Source: Phycisphaerae bacterium
Lineage (GTDB): Bacteria > Planctomycetota > Phycisphaerae > Sedimentisphaerales > Anaerohalosphaeraceae
Assembly (NCBI GenBank): GCA_021736615.1
Contig: JAIPFN010000129.1
Span: 1 to 15,035, forward strand
Direction of reading: 5' to 3'
DNA: 15,035 bases
Shown: positions 1 to 6,468 of the stretch, in pieces
Layout: every line of letters starts with the position of its first letter
Position numbering within the stretch: position 1 is the first letter of the stretch
Position numbers and translations under genes: made by a program
The notes under the pieces: model-generated
Database searches by the model: none
The model's input: only the letters and a program-made list of their open reading frames with translations
Told to the model about the DNA's origin: nothing

Positions 1-636
1 CGATATCTCCCCGACAAGGATATTGTTCTCATCAACAACCGGGAGAATATCGAGACGATTAAGATGCATGATATGTGCCGTGTCTTCGATAGAATCTTCA
101 AGTTTGACCTTTTTCTCGACAAGCCTCATAACATCCTTAGCCAAAACACTTTTGGATATTGACATCTGACTGGCCTTAATCATCTCAGCGATTTTTTCAG
201 GCTTTCTTTCTTTCAAAACATTTTCAACACGTTCAGTATTACTGAAAAATCTTGAAAAAACCGCCATGGTCTGAAGGATCAGGTAAGGTCGATTTGTTGG
301 AGAAACCATCAGGCAGATAATTTTACATTGCTCACCGTCACTGCTGCCCCAGTCAACGCCGTCAGGGCAAATCCCTATAGCAACCGAAAGGTCCCCAAAA
401 CCTTCCAGTCTCGTATGCGGAAAAGCTACCGCATTGCCGAGACCGGTAGATTGGATACCTTCTCTATGCAGGATCGCTTGCCTGACTTCATCCAAAGTAA
501 CTTTGCCGAGGGTCTCTTCCGATTGGACCGCAAAAATCCTAGCGACAAGTTCCTCGATGGCCTGCTGTTTATTGCAGACAGCCAAATCGGTTATTATCAA
601 CTTGTGATTTATGTATTTGTTTATATCGTTATTCAT
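1..636 (-). CDS. PTS EIIA (PtsN-like) domain protein with C-terminal CBS domain, partial
   Basis: The ATG at 636 opens a frame that stays open to base 1, giving 212 residues; the C-terminus lies outside the window. Residues about 10-150 read as a type-2 (fructose/nitrogen) PTS EIIA domain. The phospho-acceptor is His74 in the block AVAFPHTR, preceded by the usual REG-x-STGLG stretch. From about residue 165 a CBS domain starts (VMRLVEKKVKLEDSIEDTAH, then LDILPVVDENN). EIIA domains of this type accept phosphate from HPr; the PtsN branch is regulatory rather than sugar-transporting. A weak AGG lies nine bases before the start. The gene is 59 bases downstream of the antiporter gene on the same strand and probably belongs to its operon. 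The CBS half suggests adenine-nucleotide sensing, which is inference. The family call is secure; the role is not. Confidence 0.88.
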   Translation of the reverse strand, partial: MNNDINKYINHKLIITDLAVCNKQQAIEELVARIFAVQSEETLGKVTLDEVRQAILHREGIQSTGLGNAVAFPHTRLEGFGDLSVAIGICPDGVDWGSSDGEQCKIICLMVSPTNRPYLILQTMAVFSRFFSNTERVENVLKERKPEKIAEMIKASQMSISKSVLAKDVMRLVEKKVKLEDSIEDTAHIMHLNRLDILPVVDENNILVGEIS

Positions 637-695
637 AACAAGACCTAAAATAAATAATTCAACCCTTTAGATGCCGACAATTTCATCCAATTCAA

Positions 696-2399
696 CTAGG
701 AAACACTAAGAACCTTTTCATCTGCCGATTCCTGACGGAGAAGAAGTTCTGTACTTAATTTCCTGCTAACTCTTCTCAAATCTATAGTACCGACTAATTT
801 ATTAGTACTGTCTTCCGTAACACATAGAGTCTCCAGATTACAGCTTTTCATCTCTCTAATTGCATCTTCCAGCGGCGTAGATTCGTTAAATACATCATAA
901 GCAGGCTGCATCATGTCACAAGCCAGAACCCAGGGCATATTCTCTTGATGAACAAAACTCTCTTTGATAGCTTCAATGGTAATGATACCCATAAGATGGC
1001 CTTTGTCATCGACTATAGGAAAATACAATGCGTCAGTATTGCAGAAGGTATTTAGCATTTCCTTAAGAGACATAGTCTGCGGCATGGTAACCGGAGTAGT
1101 ATTCATTACATCTTTAACTGTGTAACTTTCAATAAGGTCCTTCTCCGTAACATTTCTGTTAACCTCTCCGGCTTTCTTGACTGCAATTTTGACACAGGAC
1201 GGGCCTATGATCTGAACGAGAAAAGTGGTACCCGTAATAATGAGTACGATAGCCTCACCCATTGCGCCTTGAAAGCGGTGACCGGCTACGATTGAAAGAC
1301 CAACCGCGACACCGGCCTGACTGAACAGGCATAAGCCGCAATATTTACGAACAACATCCGGTGCATTGGAAATTCGGGCACCGAACCACGAACCGATGAA
1401 TTTACCAAAAGTTCTGCCAATTACATATATTACCGCTAAAATTATCACCCATGATTTCATCGCATTCAACTGCATCCCTGCACCAACCAGGACAAAAAAC
1501 AGGACATAAATAGGAGGAGCAAATTTCCCTACCAGATCGAAAGTGCTCATGCTTCTTTTAGGAAGACCGTTAGTTATAGTGGCCCCCAAAGCCATAGCCG
1601 AAAGAATAGAGTCCACATGAAGAGCACTTGATAAACCAATGATAAGCATCACCGAAGCCAATGTAAATGCAAGAATCTTATCGGGTTCAAGGATATATTT
1701 CAAAACAAACACAAGTAACAGGCCTGTCAATACGCCCAGGACAATCGCACCGATTATTTCATAAAAAGGAGTCAAAATGCCTGCCAATAACGAAGATTCG
1801 CCAGTACCGGTAAGGGCCGATGCAGCACTGCTGGCAAAACCAAAAATCAGTAACGCCAAGCCGTCGTCAAGAGCAACTATCGCAAGCACAGTTTGGGTTA
1901 ACGGGCCACGGGTCTTGTACTCCCAGAATACATCCACAGTAGCCGCCGGAGCCGTCGCAGATGATATAGCTCCCAGGACGAGCCCCATAGCTATGCAAAA
2001 ATTCCAATTACTATCAGGCATAACAAAATGACAGGTAAATGTTACCAGTACGCTTACTACCCCAAAGGTTACAAGCCCTTCCGAAAACAGGATTGCCATA
2101 AACTGCTTGCCGTATTTTCGGAATATATCAAATTTCAGCTCACCGCCGATCATAAAACCGATTATTCCAAGGGCAAACATGTTGAAGTTTTCAAGCTTAC
2201 CAATTGTCTCAGCATTGATAATCTTCAGTAAAGGCTGGCCAATTATCAAACCGATAACAATGTAGCCGACAACCTGAGGAATTCGCAGCTTCTGAAATAC
2301 CCTGGCTCCGACAGTACCAAAGAATATAGCCAGTCCTAAAATTAAAATTATCGGTAAATGGCCGAAATCTACGCCTGGGATAGTGCTTAATATGCTCAT
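696..2399 (-). CDS. CPA2-family cation:proton antiporter with C-terminal CBS pair
   Basis: This 567-residue inner-membrane protein has about 12 hydrophobic segments up to residue 410, typical of monovalent cation:proton antiporters of the CPA2 (Kef/NapA-like) group. The unwound-helix region SSATAPAATVDVF (around 147-158) and the adjacent aspartates Asp178-Asp179 in VALDDGLALL match the ion-binding site. Two aspartates in that position are usually linked to electrogenic exchange. Residues about 426-478 and 491-550 form two CBS motifs (YTVKDVMNTTPVTMP, FPIVDDKGHLMGIIT, CDMMQPAYDVF, KLVGTIDLRRVS), probably a nucleotide-binding regulatory tail instead of the TrkA-N/RCK domain of Kef. The start overlaps the stop of the upstream EIIA gene as TAATG with no separate Shine-Dalgarno, so translation is probably coupled. 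Na+ versus K+ specificity cannot be read from sequence. Confidence 0.92.
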   Translation of the reverse strand: MSILSTIPGVDFGHLPIILILGLAIFFGTVGARVFQKLRIPQVVGYIVIGLIIGQPLLKIINAETIGKLENFNMFALGIIGFMIGGELKFDIFRKYGKQFMAILFSEGLVTFGVVSVLVTFTCHFVMPDSNWNFCIAMGLVLGAISSATAPAATVDVFWEYKTRGPLTQTVLAIVALDDGLALLIFGFASSAASALTGTGESSLLAGILTPFYEIIGAIVLGVLTGLLLVFVLKYILEPDKILAFTLASVMLIIGLSSALHVDSILSAMALGATITNGLPKRSMSTFDLVGKFAPPIYVLFFVLVGAGMQLNAMKSWVIILAVIYVIGRTFGKFIGSWFGARISNAPDVVRKYCGLCLFSQAGVAVGLSIVAGHRFQGAMGEAIVLIITGTTFLVQIIGPSCVKIAVKKAGEVNRNVTEKDLIESYTVKDVMNTTPVTMPQTMSLKEMLNTFCNTDALYFPIVDDKGHLMGIITIEAIKESFVHQENMPWVLACDMMQPAYDVFNESTPLEDAIREMKSCNLETLCVTEDSTNKLVGTIDLRRVSRKLSTELLLRQESADEKVLSVS

Positions 2400-3055
2400 T
2401 ATTTCGCTTTCGTAATTAGCATTTCAAAAATACTTTTGGGATCATTGGCATTCAACAAGCTATTACGAAGCTCGTCTTCCTTTACAAAACTGCTTACTCT
2501 GGCAAGTGTCTTGATGTGTTCGGCGTGCTGGCCAATGCCGGCAAGGATCATAAACAATATCCGGACAGGCTTGCCGTCCAGCGATTCATAGTCTGTTATA
2601 TCTGACTTGCTTATGCCGACTGCCATGACCGGCTTTTTAATTGATTTAAGTCTAACATGCGGAACAGCAACCCCAAGACCTATTCCCGTACTCATCAATT
2701 CCTCACGCTTATAAATGCCCTCCGCTAATTCCTCGATATTTGCAACCGCTGAATTAGTGCTTAATGCATCTATGAGGTGCTGCAATGCCTCTCTTTTTGA
2801 GGTGGCATTGAACATAATAACATGCTCAGGAGACAATAAGTCTCTCATCGATATTATAGACAATGGGATAGATTTCTTTCCAGAGACAAGATTTTCATCT
2901 ATCCAGCTTTCAACATCAGAACGTTTAAATCTCCAGGCCGTCCCCAATTTACCGCAAGGTATCTGGCCACTGGTTGCCCAGTCATAAACCGTCCGCTCGG
3001 AAACCCTTAATAGATCTGCGACCTCTTGAACTGTCATAATATCAGGTTGCGCCAT
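2399..3055 (-). CDS. Excisionase-type HTH / PTS EIIA fusion protein
   Basis: This 218-residue protein has two domains. Residues 1-55 are an excisionase/MerR-like winged HTH: MTVQEVADLLRVSERTVYDW, then GTAWRFKRSDVESWI, the standard HTH_17 pattern. Residues about 68-215 are a PTS EIIA type-2 domain with the phospho-acceptor His133 in GLGVAVPHVR. An AAGGAA Shine-Dalgarno lies upstream of the ATG at 3055. It is the first gene of the operon and shares one base (TAATG) with the antiporter gene. A DNA-binding module fused to an EIIA domain suggests a phosphorylation-sensitive transcription factor or a tethered EIIA; the sequence does not say which. This HTH type is small and often needs a partner or oligomer to bind DNA, so regulation of its own operon is a hypothesis. 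Confidence 0.9.
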   Translation of the reverse strand: MAQPDIMTVQEVADLLRVSERTVYDWATSGQIPCGKLGTAWRFKRSDVESWIDENLVSGKKSIPLSIISMRDLLSPEHVIMFNATSKREALQHLIDALSTNSAVANIEELAEGIYKREELMSTGIGLGVAVPHVRLKSIKKPVMAVGISKSDITDYESLDGKPVRILFMILAGIGQHAEHIKTLARVSSFVKEDELRNSLLNANDPKSIFEMLITKAK

Positions 3056-3129
3056 ATCACATTCCTTATATCTAAATCCACTATAATTAACAAAACATCA
3101 CCAGATGTCAAATACAACACTGGCTGCGA

Positions 3130-3157
3130 ATTATAGCATCAAATACGAAATATGCAA
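3130..3157 (-). promoter_or_regulatory. Candidate sigma70 promoter of the EIIA-antiporter operon
   Basis: On the minus strand TATAAT (3135-3130) is a perfect -10 and lies 16 bases from TTGCAT (3157-3152), a weak -35 matching three of six bases. Initiation would be near 3123, about 68 bases before the ATG at 3055. No competing better site was seen in the 247-base gap. The rest of the gap shows no gene and no clear terminator for the pseudopilin gene that ends at 3303. Confidence 0.5.
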
Positions 3158-3302
3158 GCCTTTTCTTGTCTATTTTGAAATTTAGAGAGGATATTTCGGA
3201 TATTTAAAGTTGCGCGATTGAAAAAGCGGTAAAGAAACGGTAAACCTATGGACAACTTATTTGAGTCGTTAACTGTACACCACCCCGGAAAACACTCATT
3301 CC

Positions 3303-3869
3303 TCAGGGTTTCCATTTCAAGTTTTGGGCCTGGTTCTTATCTACAGTCATTACTTTGCCGTTCGCCAATGCTACATTGCAAACAGTATCATTTTTGTAAT
3401 CTTTGTGTCTAAAAACCATCATTTCAGATCCGCCGGTCTGGTTCCAGCCTACCGGGCCTTCAAATAGCATGACCATGTCATCCGGCACCGGACCGCCGAT
3501 GCTAGAGAGATTTCGGTTCATGACATATGGGCAGATTTTGGAAGTCTGCTCTATTAACGGACACTGATATTCATACAGTTGCTCCCCTACCTTCTCAAAA
3601 ATAAGGTCGTTCCATTTGTCCGGTGATGGCAGAGAAGTTGTCTCGCTTGAATAAACAAGAACTCCTATTGCAATTTCTGCTAAATTGTCACGGCAAACTT
3701 CATATTTATAATGCACCTTAGCCTTCTGAAACATTGGCAATATTATCGCAACCAACACTGCGACTATGGCTATTGGTATTAGCCATGCAGATGGGAAAAG
3801 CGGAAGTATTCTTCTTACTGTACCGGGGAATTTTACGGGTTCTGCTTTTGATTCCTTTTCCTGCTCCAT
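3303..3869 (-). CDS. Pseudopilin-like membrane-anchored protein
   Basis: This 188-residue protein has a short basic N-terminus, one hydrophobic helix at about 27-46 (AWLIPIAIVAVLVAIILPMF), and an extracytoplasmic domain. After the helix, the pattern KAKVHYKYEVCRDNLAEIAI, then YQCPLI, YVMNRNLSS and NVALANGKV, follows the order of hallmarks in planctomycete prepilin-type proteins (Cys-x2-Asn-Leu, a later Cys-Pro, Tyr-x-Met-Asn, and a C-terminal Asp-Gly-like turn, here Asn-Gly). A canonical prepilin peptidase site (Gly followed by Phe-Thr-Leu-x-Glu) is not visible; the segment before the helix is LPLFPSAWLIP. It may therefore be anchored and uncleaved. An AAGGAG with good spacing precedes the ATG at 3869 and overlaps the stop of rsmG, so it is probably the last gene of the trmB-rsmG operon. 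Its function is unknown. Confidence 0.75.
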   Translation of the reverse strand: MEQEKESKAEPVKFPGTVRRILPLFPSAWLIPIAIVAVLVAIILPMFQKAKVHYKYEVCRDNLAEIAIGVLVYSSETTSLPSPDKWNDLIFEKVGEQLYEYQCPLIEQTSKICPYVMNRNLSSIGGPVPDDMVMLFEGPVGWNQTGGSEMMVFRHKDYKNDTVCNVALANGKVMTVDKNQAQNLKWKP

Positions 3870-3879
3870 GATTAACTCC

Positions 3880-4566
3880 TTATAATGGTTTTTGTTTTAT
3901 TGCTTTGTAGGGCCTCGGGTATTTCTTTGGTGTCGGGGTTGATTTTCGGATCACTATTATTTGCAGGTTGCTGTCGCTTGCATTTTCTTCGAGGGTGTAT
4001 GGGGTGATCTGCGATATTTCACCGCCCAGTGTTCTAATTGCCTTTTTTGCGTTATCGATCTCCTGCTGGGCCTTCTGGCCCTTCCAGGCCAGGAAATATC
4101 CGCCAGGCTCTACGAACGGCAGGCAAAGTTCCGAAAGAATCGCAAGGTCGGCAACCGCTCTGGAAACCGCGAAATCGTATCGCTCCCTATGGCGCGGATC
4201 GGCAGCCAGGACCTCTGCTCTTGCGTGGATCGCCGTTACGTTATGCAATTCCAATTCGCCGGCGGCCTGTAATTGGAAGTTAATCTTTTTTCCGGTCGCC
4301 TCGACCGACGAAAGCTCGATCTGCGGCATAGCTATCGCCAAAGCCAGACCCGGAAAGCCCGCCCCTGATCCGATGTCAATTATTCTCGGCTTTTCGATCT
4401 GACCGGCGAGTTTATTGATTATATCAACCGCGGCAAGAGAATCGGCAAAGTGACGCTGCCGGATTTCTTCAGGGTCGGTTATCCTGGTAAGGTTGTGGGT
4501 CTGGTTTTCTTTGCGCAGGAGGTCGGACAGGCGGTTGAATTTTTCTTGTTGGGATTCTGTTAGCAT
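3880..4566 (-). CDS. rsmG: 16S rRNA (guanine-527-N7)-methyltransferase RsmG
   Basis: RsmG (GidB) methylates G527 of 16S rRNA using S-adenosylmethionine. The start chosen is the ATG at 4566, giving 228 residues. GAGGA lies just before it, and the family normally begins close to this point; the frame continues upstream only through hairpin sequence. Visible motifs are the SAM-binding loop IIDIGSGAGFPG at 62-73, the upstream RQRHFADSL block, the AVSRAVADL segment, and the family C-terminus KKYPRPYKAIKQKPL. It lies 63 bases downstream of trmB, with two strong hairpins between them. Its stop overlaps the Shine-Dalgarno of the next gene. The call is secure. Confidence 0.95.
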   Translation of the reverse strand: MLTESQQEKFNRLSDLLRKENQTHNLTRITDPEEIRQRHFADSLAAVDIINKLAGQIEKPRIIDIGSGAGFPGLALAIAMPQIELSSVEATGKKINFQLQAAGELELHNVTAIHARAEVLAADPRHRERYDFAVSRAVADLAILSELCLPFVEPGGYFLAWKGQKAQQEIDNAKKAIRTLGGEISQITPYTLEENASDSNLQIIVIRKSTPTPKKYPRPYKAIKQKPL

Positions 4567-4578
4567 ATTTTCCTCGTC

Positions 4579-4623
4579 CTGCGGGCATCCTGCCCGCAGA
4601 AGCTGTCGGCAAGATGCCGACAG
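4579..4623. repeat. Two tandem perfect hairpins (REP-like palindromes)
   Basis: The first hairpin has arms ctgcgggca (4579-4587) and tgcccgcag (4591-4599) around a 3-base loop. The second has arms ctgtcggca (4603-4611) and tgccgacag (4615-4623), also around a 3-base loop, and extends to 10 pairs with the flanking g/c at 4602 and 4624. Both have nine or more perfect pairs and share the core GGCA-N3-TGCC. They fill the 63-base gap between the trmB stop and the rsmG start. There is no U-run, so termination is unlikely. They may be dispersed REP-like elements or mRNA processing or stability structures. Confidence 0.85.
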
Positions 4624-4629
4624 CACAGA

Positions 4630-5283
4630 TTACGGTTTCTGTGCCGCTATCGTATTGATCTTTCGGCCTTCTACTATGTATTTTCTTTCGAAGTTCGTCC
4701 CTACGATTTCTCCATCTTTCGCCCCGGCTGCCCGGGTGAACGGAATCTGCTTGAGAGTACCCTTATCAAATTCAATATTCAGGACCTCTTCCATCTGCTC
4801 AAAGTAGTCAGCGTGGTCAGTCGCCAGGTTCAGCACCCCGCCGGGTTCTAAACACCTGATAATCTGCTCGACATTTTCAGTGCAAATAAGTCGTCTTTTG
4901 TTGTGTCGGGCCTTGGGCCATGGGTCCGGAAAATAGATATGGAACCAGCTGACCGAATTGTCCGGGACGTGCTCGGCAAAGAAAAATGCCGCGTCTGTCC
5001 GCATTATCCGGACGTTGTCGATCCCCCACCGACCAAGTCTGTCGACGGCGAGCCTGTAAAATCTGTTTGCCCATTCGATCCCCAGATAATTATTTTCCGG
5101 CTGCACCATCGCCTCGCTGACAAGAAAAGTACCCTTTCCGGAACCTATTTCTATGTGAACCGGCCCCTTACGTCCGAAAATAGCGTCGAAATCGACATAA
5201 CCTTCAAGAGTCTCCGGGTCGATAGTAATTTCCGGGTAATCACTTATAATTCTTCTTTTTGCCACAAATTTTCCAATTTTCAA
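4630..5283 (-). CDS. trmB: tRNA (guanine-46-N7)-methyltransferase TrmB
   Basis: TrmB makes m7G46 in the tRNA variable loop with S-adenosylmethionine. The 217-residue protein shows the SAM loop HIEIGSGKGTFL (about 43-54), the family signature FPDPWPKARHNKRR (118-131) with the catalytic-region Asp-Pro-Trp-Pro-Lys, the LATDHADY block (153-160), and the C-terminal TNFERKY signature (196-202). The frame starts at TTG (5283) with no clear Shine-Dalgarno. An in-frame GTG at codon 7 is a possible alternative start, and no in-frame ATG is available upstream before a stop. Candidate minus-strand promoters upstream are TGCTATTAA (an extended -10 near 5317-5325) and TTGACT-N17-CAAAAT (5385-5357). It is the first gene of the trmB-rsmG-pseudopilin group. 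Confidence 0.95.
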   Translation of the reverse strand: MKIGKFVAKRRIISDYPEITIDPETLEGYVDFDAIFGRKGPVHIEIGSGKGTFLVSEAMVQPENNYLGIEWANRFYRLAVDRLGRWGIDNVRIMRTDAAFFFAEHVPDNSVSWFHIYFPDPWPKARHNKRRLICTENVEQIIRCLEPGGVLNLATDHADYFEQMEEVLNIEFDKGTLKQIPFTRAAGAKDGEIVGTNFERKYIVEGRKINTIAAQKP

Positions 5284-5409
5284 GAAACAAAACCATACGG
5301 CAATGACACTGTACTATTAATAGCATAAGAAACAACTTTTGCCGTTATCAACATCTATTTTGCTAATATTTGCTCGTAAAGTCAAGTGTTATACGGTTCG
5401 ATATTTGTA

Positions 5410-5438
5410 TTGAACTGTCTACATTGCAACTGGCTAAT
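5410..5438 (+). promoter_or_regulatory. Weak candidate promoter for the isochorismatase-like gene
   Basis: TTGAAC (5410-5415), a 17-base spacer and GCTAAT (5433-5438) each match four of six consensus bases. The site lies in the divergent gap between trmB and the plus-strand gene. A perfect 10-bp palindrome, GTAAGCTTAC, sits downstream at 5491-5500 and could be an operator. Support is by eye only. Confidence 0.3.
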
Positions 5439-5529
5439 GTGGATTTGAGCGTTTTTCAGGGAAGAAAAAGAACTATTTTGCGCTGGTAACGTAAGCTTAC
5501 CGGCAAATGTATTCTATTTTTTGAAAGAT

Positions 5530-6225
5530 ATGTTGATGATCAGGCCTATTATTACTTTAAGGCGTAAGCGTATTCTTGTTGATGTTGATATTCAACAGGA
5601 CGCTTTTCTGGCAAACAGCCCAAACTGCATAAAGAATCACCGACGAGTCCTTGCAAATATCCGGCGGCTTATGGGGTGGGCCAGGATGAAGAATATTCGT
5701 CAAATTTCGACTGTTCGTGATTTCTACGAGGATGAAAATCACCACACACATAATAATCCGGATTCGCAGTGTCTAAACAAGGTCAGTTATACCGTTCGCG
5801 GCTGCCATATAACCTATAGCGCAGACGGTTGCACCGATCTTCCGCGGGATATTTTCCATCAATACGACCAGGTCGTTTTGCATAAGCGTTGCGAAAATCC
5901 TTTCAAGGAGCCTCGCGCCGACCGGATGCTTAGCGAACTTCGCGCCGACGAATTCCTGATTATGGGGGCCCTGACCGAAGAAGCGGTAAAAGCAACCGTA
6001 CTCGGGCTGCTGGCCAGAAAGAAATATGTTACGGTTTTGACCGACGCTATCGGCTCACGCGAAAAGAATGCCGCCGAAATCGCACTTCGCCAGATGCAGG
6101 CCAAAGGAGCAAAGCTCATCGAGGTTAAAACATTGCTCGGAACGTCCTGCCTGAGACAGGTTGGCGTTTGCGGCTGCGACCGGTGCCGTGGAAAACTCAC
6201 CAAATCGCTTGCCAATACCGGCTGA
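5530..6225 (+). CDS. Isochorismatase-fold (cysteine hydrolase superfamily) protein lacking the catalytic Cys
   Basis: This protein has about 231 residues from the ATG at 5530. TTG at 5521 and ATG at 5536 are alternatives, and none has a strong Shine-Dalgarno. The Rossmann-like order fits the isochorismatase-like hydrolases: LVDVDIQQDAF gives the acidic residue (Asp20), VVLHKRCENPF gives the lysine (Lys119), and FLIMGALTEEAVKATVLGLL is the nucleophile loop. In that loop the expected Cys-Val is Ala-Val (Ala152). With Asp and Lys kept and Cys gone, it may be a non-thiol enzyme, as in true isochorismatases, or a binding protein. The last 25 residues carry C-x6-C-x-C-x2-C (Cys207, 214, 216, 219), a possible metal site not typical of the family. 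The substrate is unknown. It stands alone, divergent from trmB. Confidence 0.75.
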   Translation: MLMIRPIITLRRKRILVDVDIQQDAFLANSPNCIKNHRRVLANIRRLMGWARMKNIRQISTVRDFYEDENHHTHNNPDSQCLNKVSYTVRGCHITYSADGCTDLPRDIFHQYDQVVLHKRCENPFKEPRADRMLSELRADEFLIMGALTEEAVKATVLGLLARKKYVTVLTDAIGSREKNAAEIALRQMQAKGAKLIEVKTLLGTSCLRQVGVCGCDRCRGKLTKSLANTG

Positions 6226-6237
6226 ATGCGAGACTTC

Positions 6238-6279
6238 AGGAGTCGGGAGTCAGAAGTAAAGGGACAGGAGTCAGGACTT
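6238..6279. repeat. Degenerate tandem heptamers, consensus AGGAGTC
   Basis: Six 7-base units lie in register: AGGAGTC, GGGAGTC, AGAAGTA, AAGGGAC, AGGAGTC, AGGACTT. The tract begins 13 bases after the isochorismatase-like stop codon. It is non-coding. No clear terminator is seen here; a perfect AT palindrome, TTAAATATTTAA, follows at 6294-6305. Confidence 0.65.
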
Positions 6280-6353
6280 GACAGGTCCGGGGGTTAAATA
6301 TTTAAAAAAACGTAAATACTTTGAGAAAAGCACCTTTTGAGGCGTTTTAATCA

Positions 6354-6382
6354 TTGACAAGGGGAGGATGCTTTACTATAAT
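6354..6382 (+). promoter_or_regulatory. Consensus sigma70 promoter of ppdK
   Basis: TTGACA (6354-6359), exactly 17 bases, then TATAAT (6377-6382): a perfect match at both hexamers with the optimal spacer. Initiation is expected near 6389, giving a leader of about 80 bases. A promoter this strong suits an abundant central-metabolism enzyme. Confidence 0.85.
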
Positions 6383-6403
6383 CTGCCATTCTTCAATGTT
6401 CCC

Positions 6404-6445
6404 GTAAACAATGTATTGTAAATAATGTTTAGTAAATAATCTATT
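6404..6445 (+). repeat. Three 14-bp direct repeats in the ppdK leader
   Basis: GTAAACAATGTATT (6404), GTAAATAATGTTTA (6418) and GTAAATAATCTATT (6432) follow one another without gaps. The GTAAAYAAT core is constant. The last unit also forms an inverted repeat, GTAAATA (6432-6438) with TATTTAC (6442-6448). The array lies between the transcription start and the AGGAG Shine-Dalgarno at 6455-6459, so it could be an operator or an RNA-protein binding site. Confidence 0.75.
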
Positions 6446-6468
6446 TACACAGTTAGGAGTCTAGAATA

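Noticed and set aside
328..648. 106-codon plus-strand open frame
   Set aside because: It lies antisense to the EIIA-CBS gene, whose conserved motifs are clear.
1777..2231. Two plus-strand open frames
   Set aside because: Antisense to the antiporter; no ribosome binding site or protein-like motifs.
3961..4402. Overlapping plus-strand frames over rsmG
   Set aside because: Shadows of the rsmG coding strand; low-complexity, Arg- and Ser-rich composition.
4567..4626. N-terminal extension of rsmG by 20 residues
   Set aside because: The extension is translated hairpin sequence; the ATG at 4566 has GAGGA before it and fits the family start.
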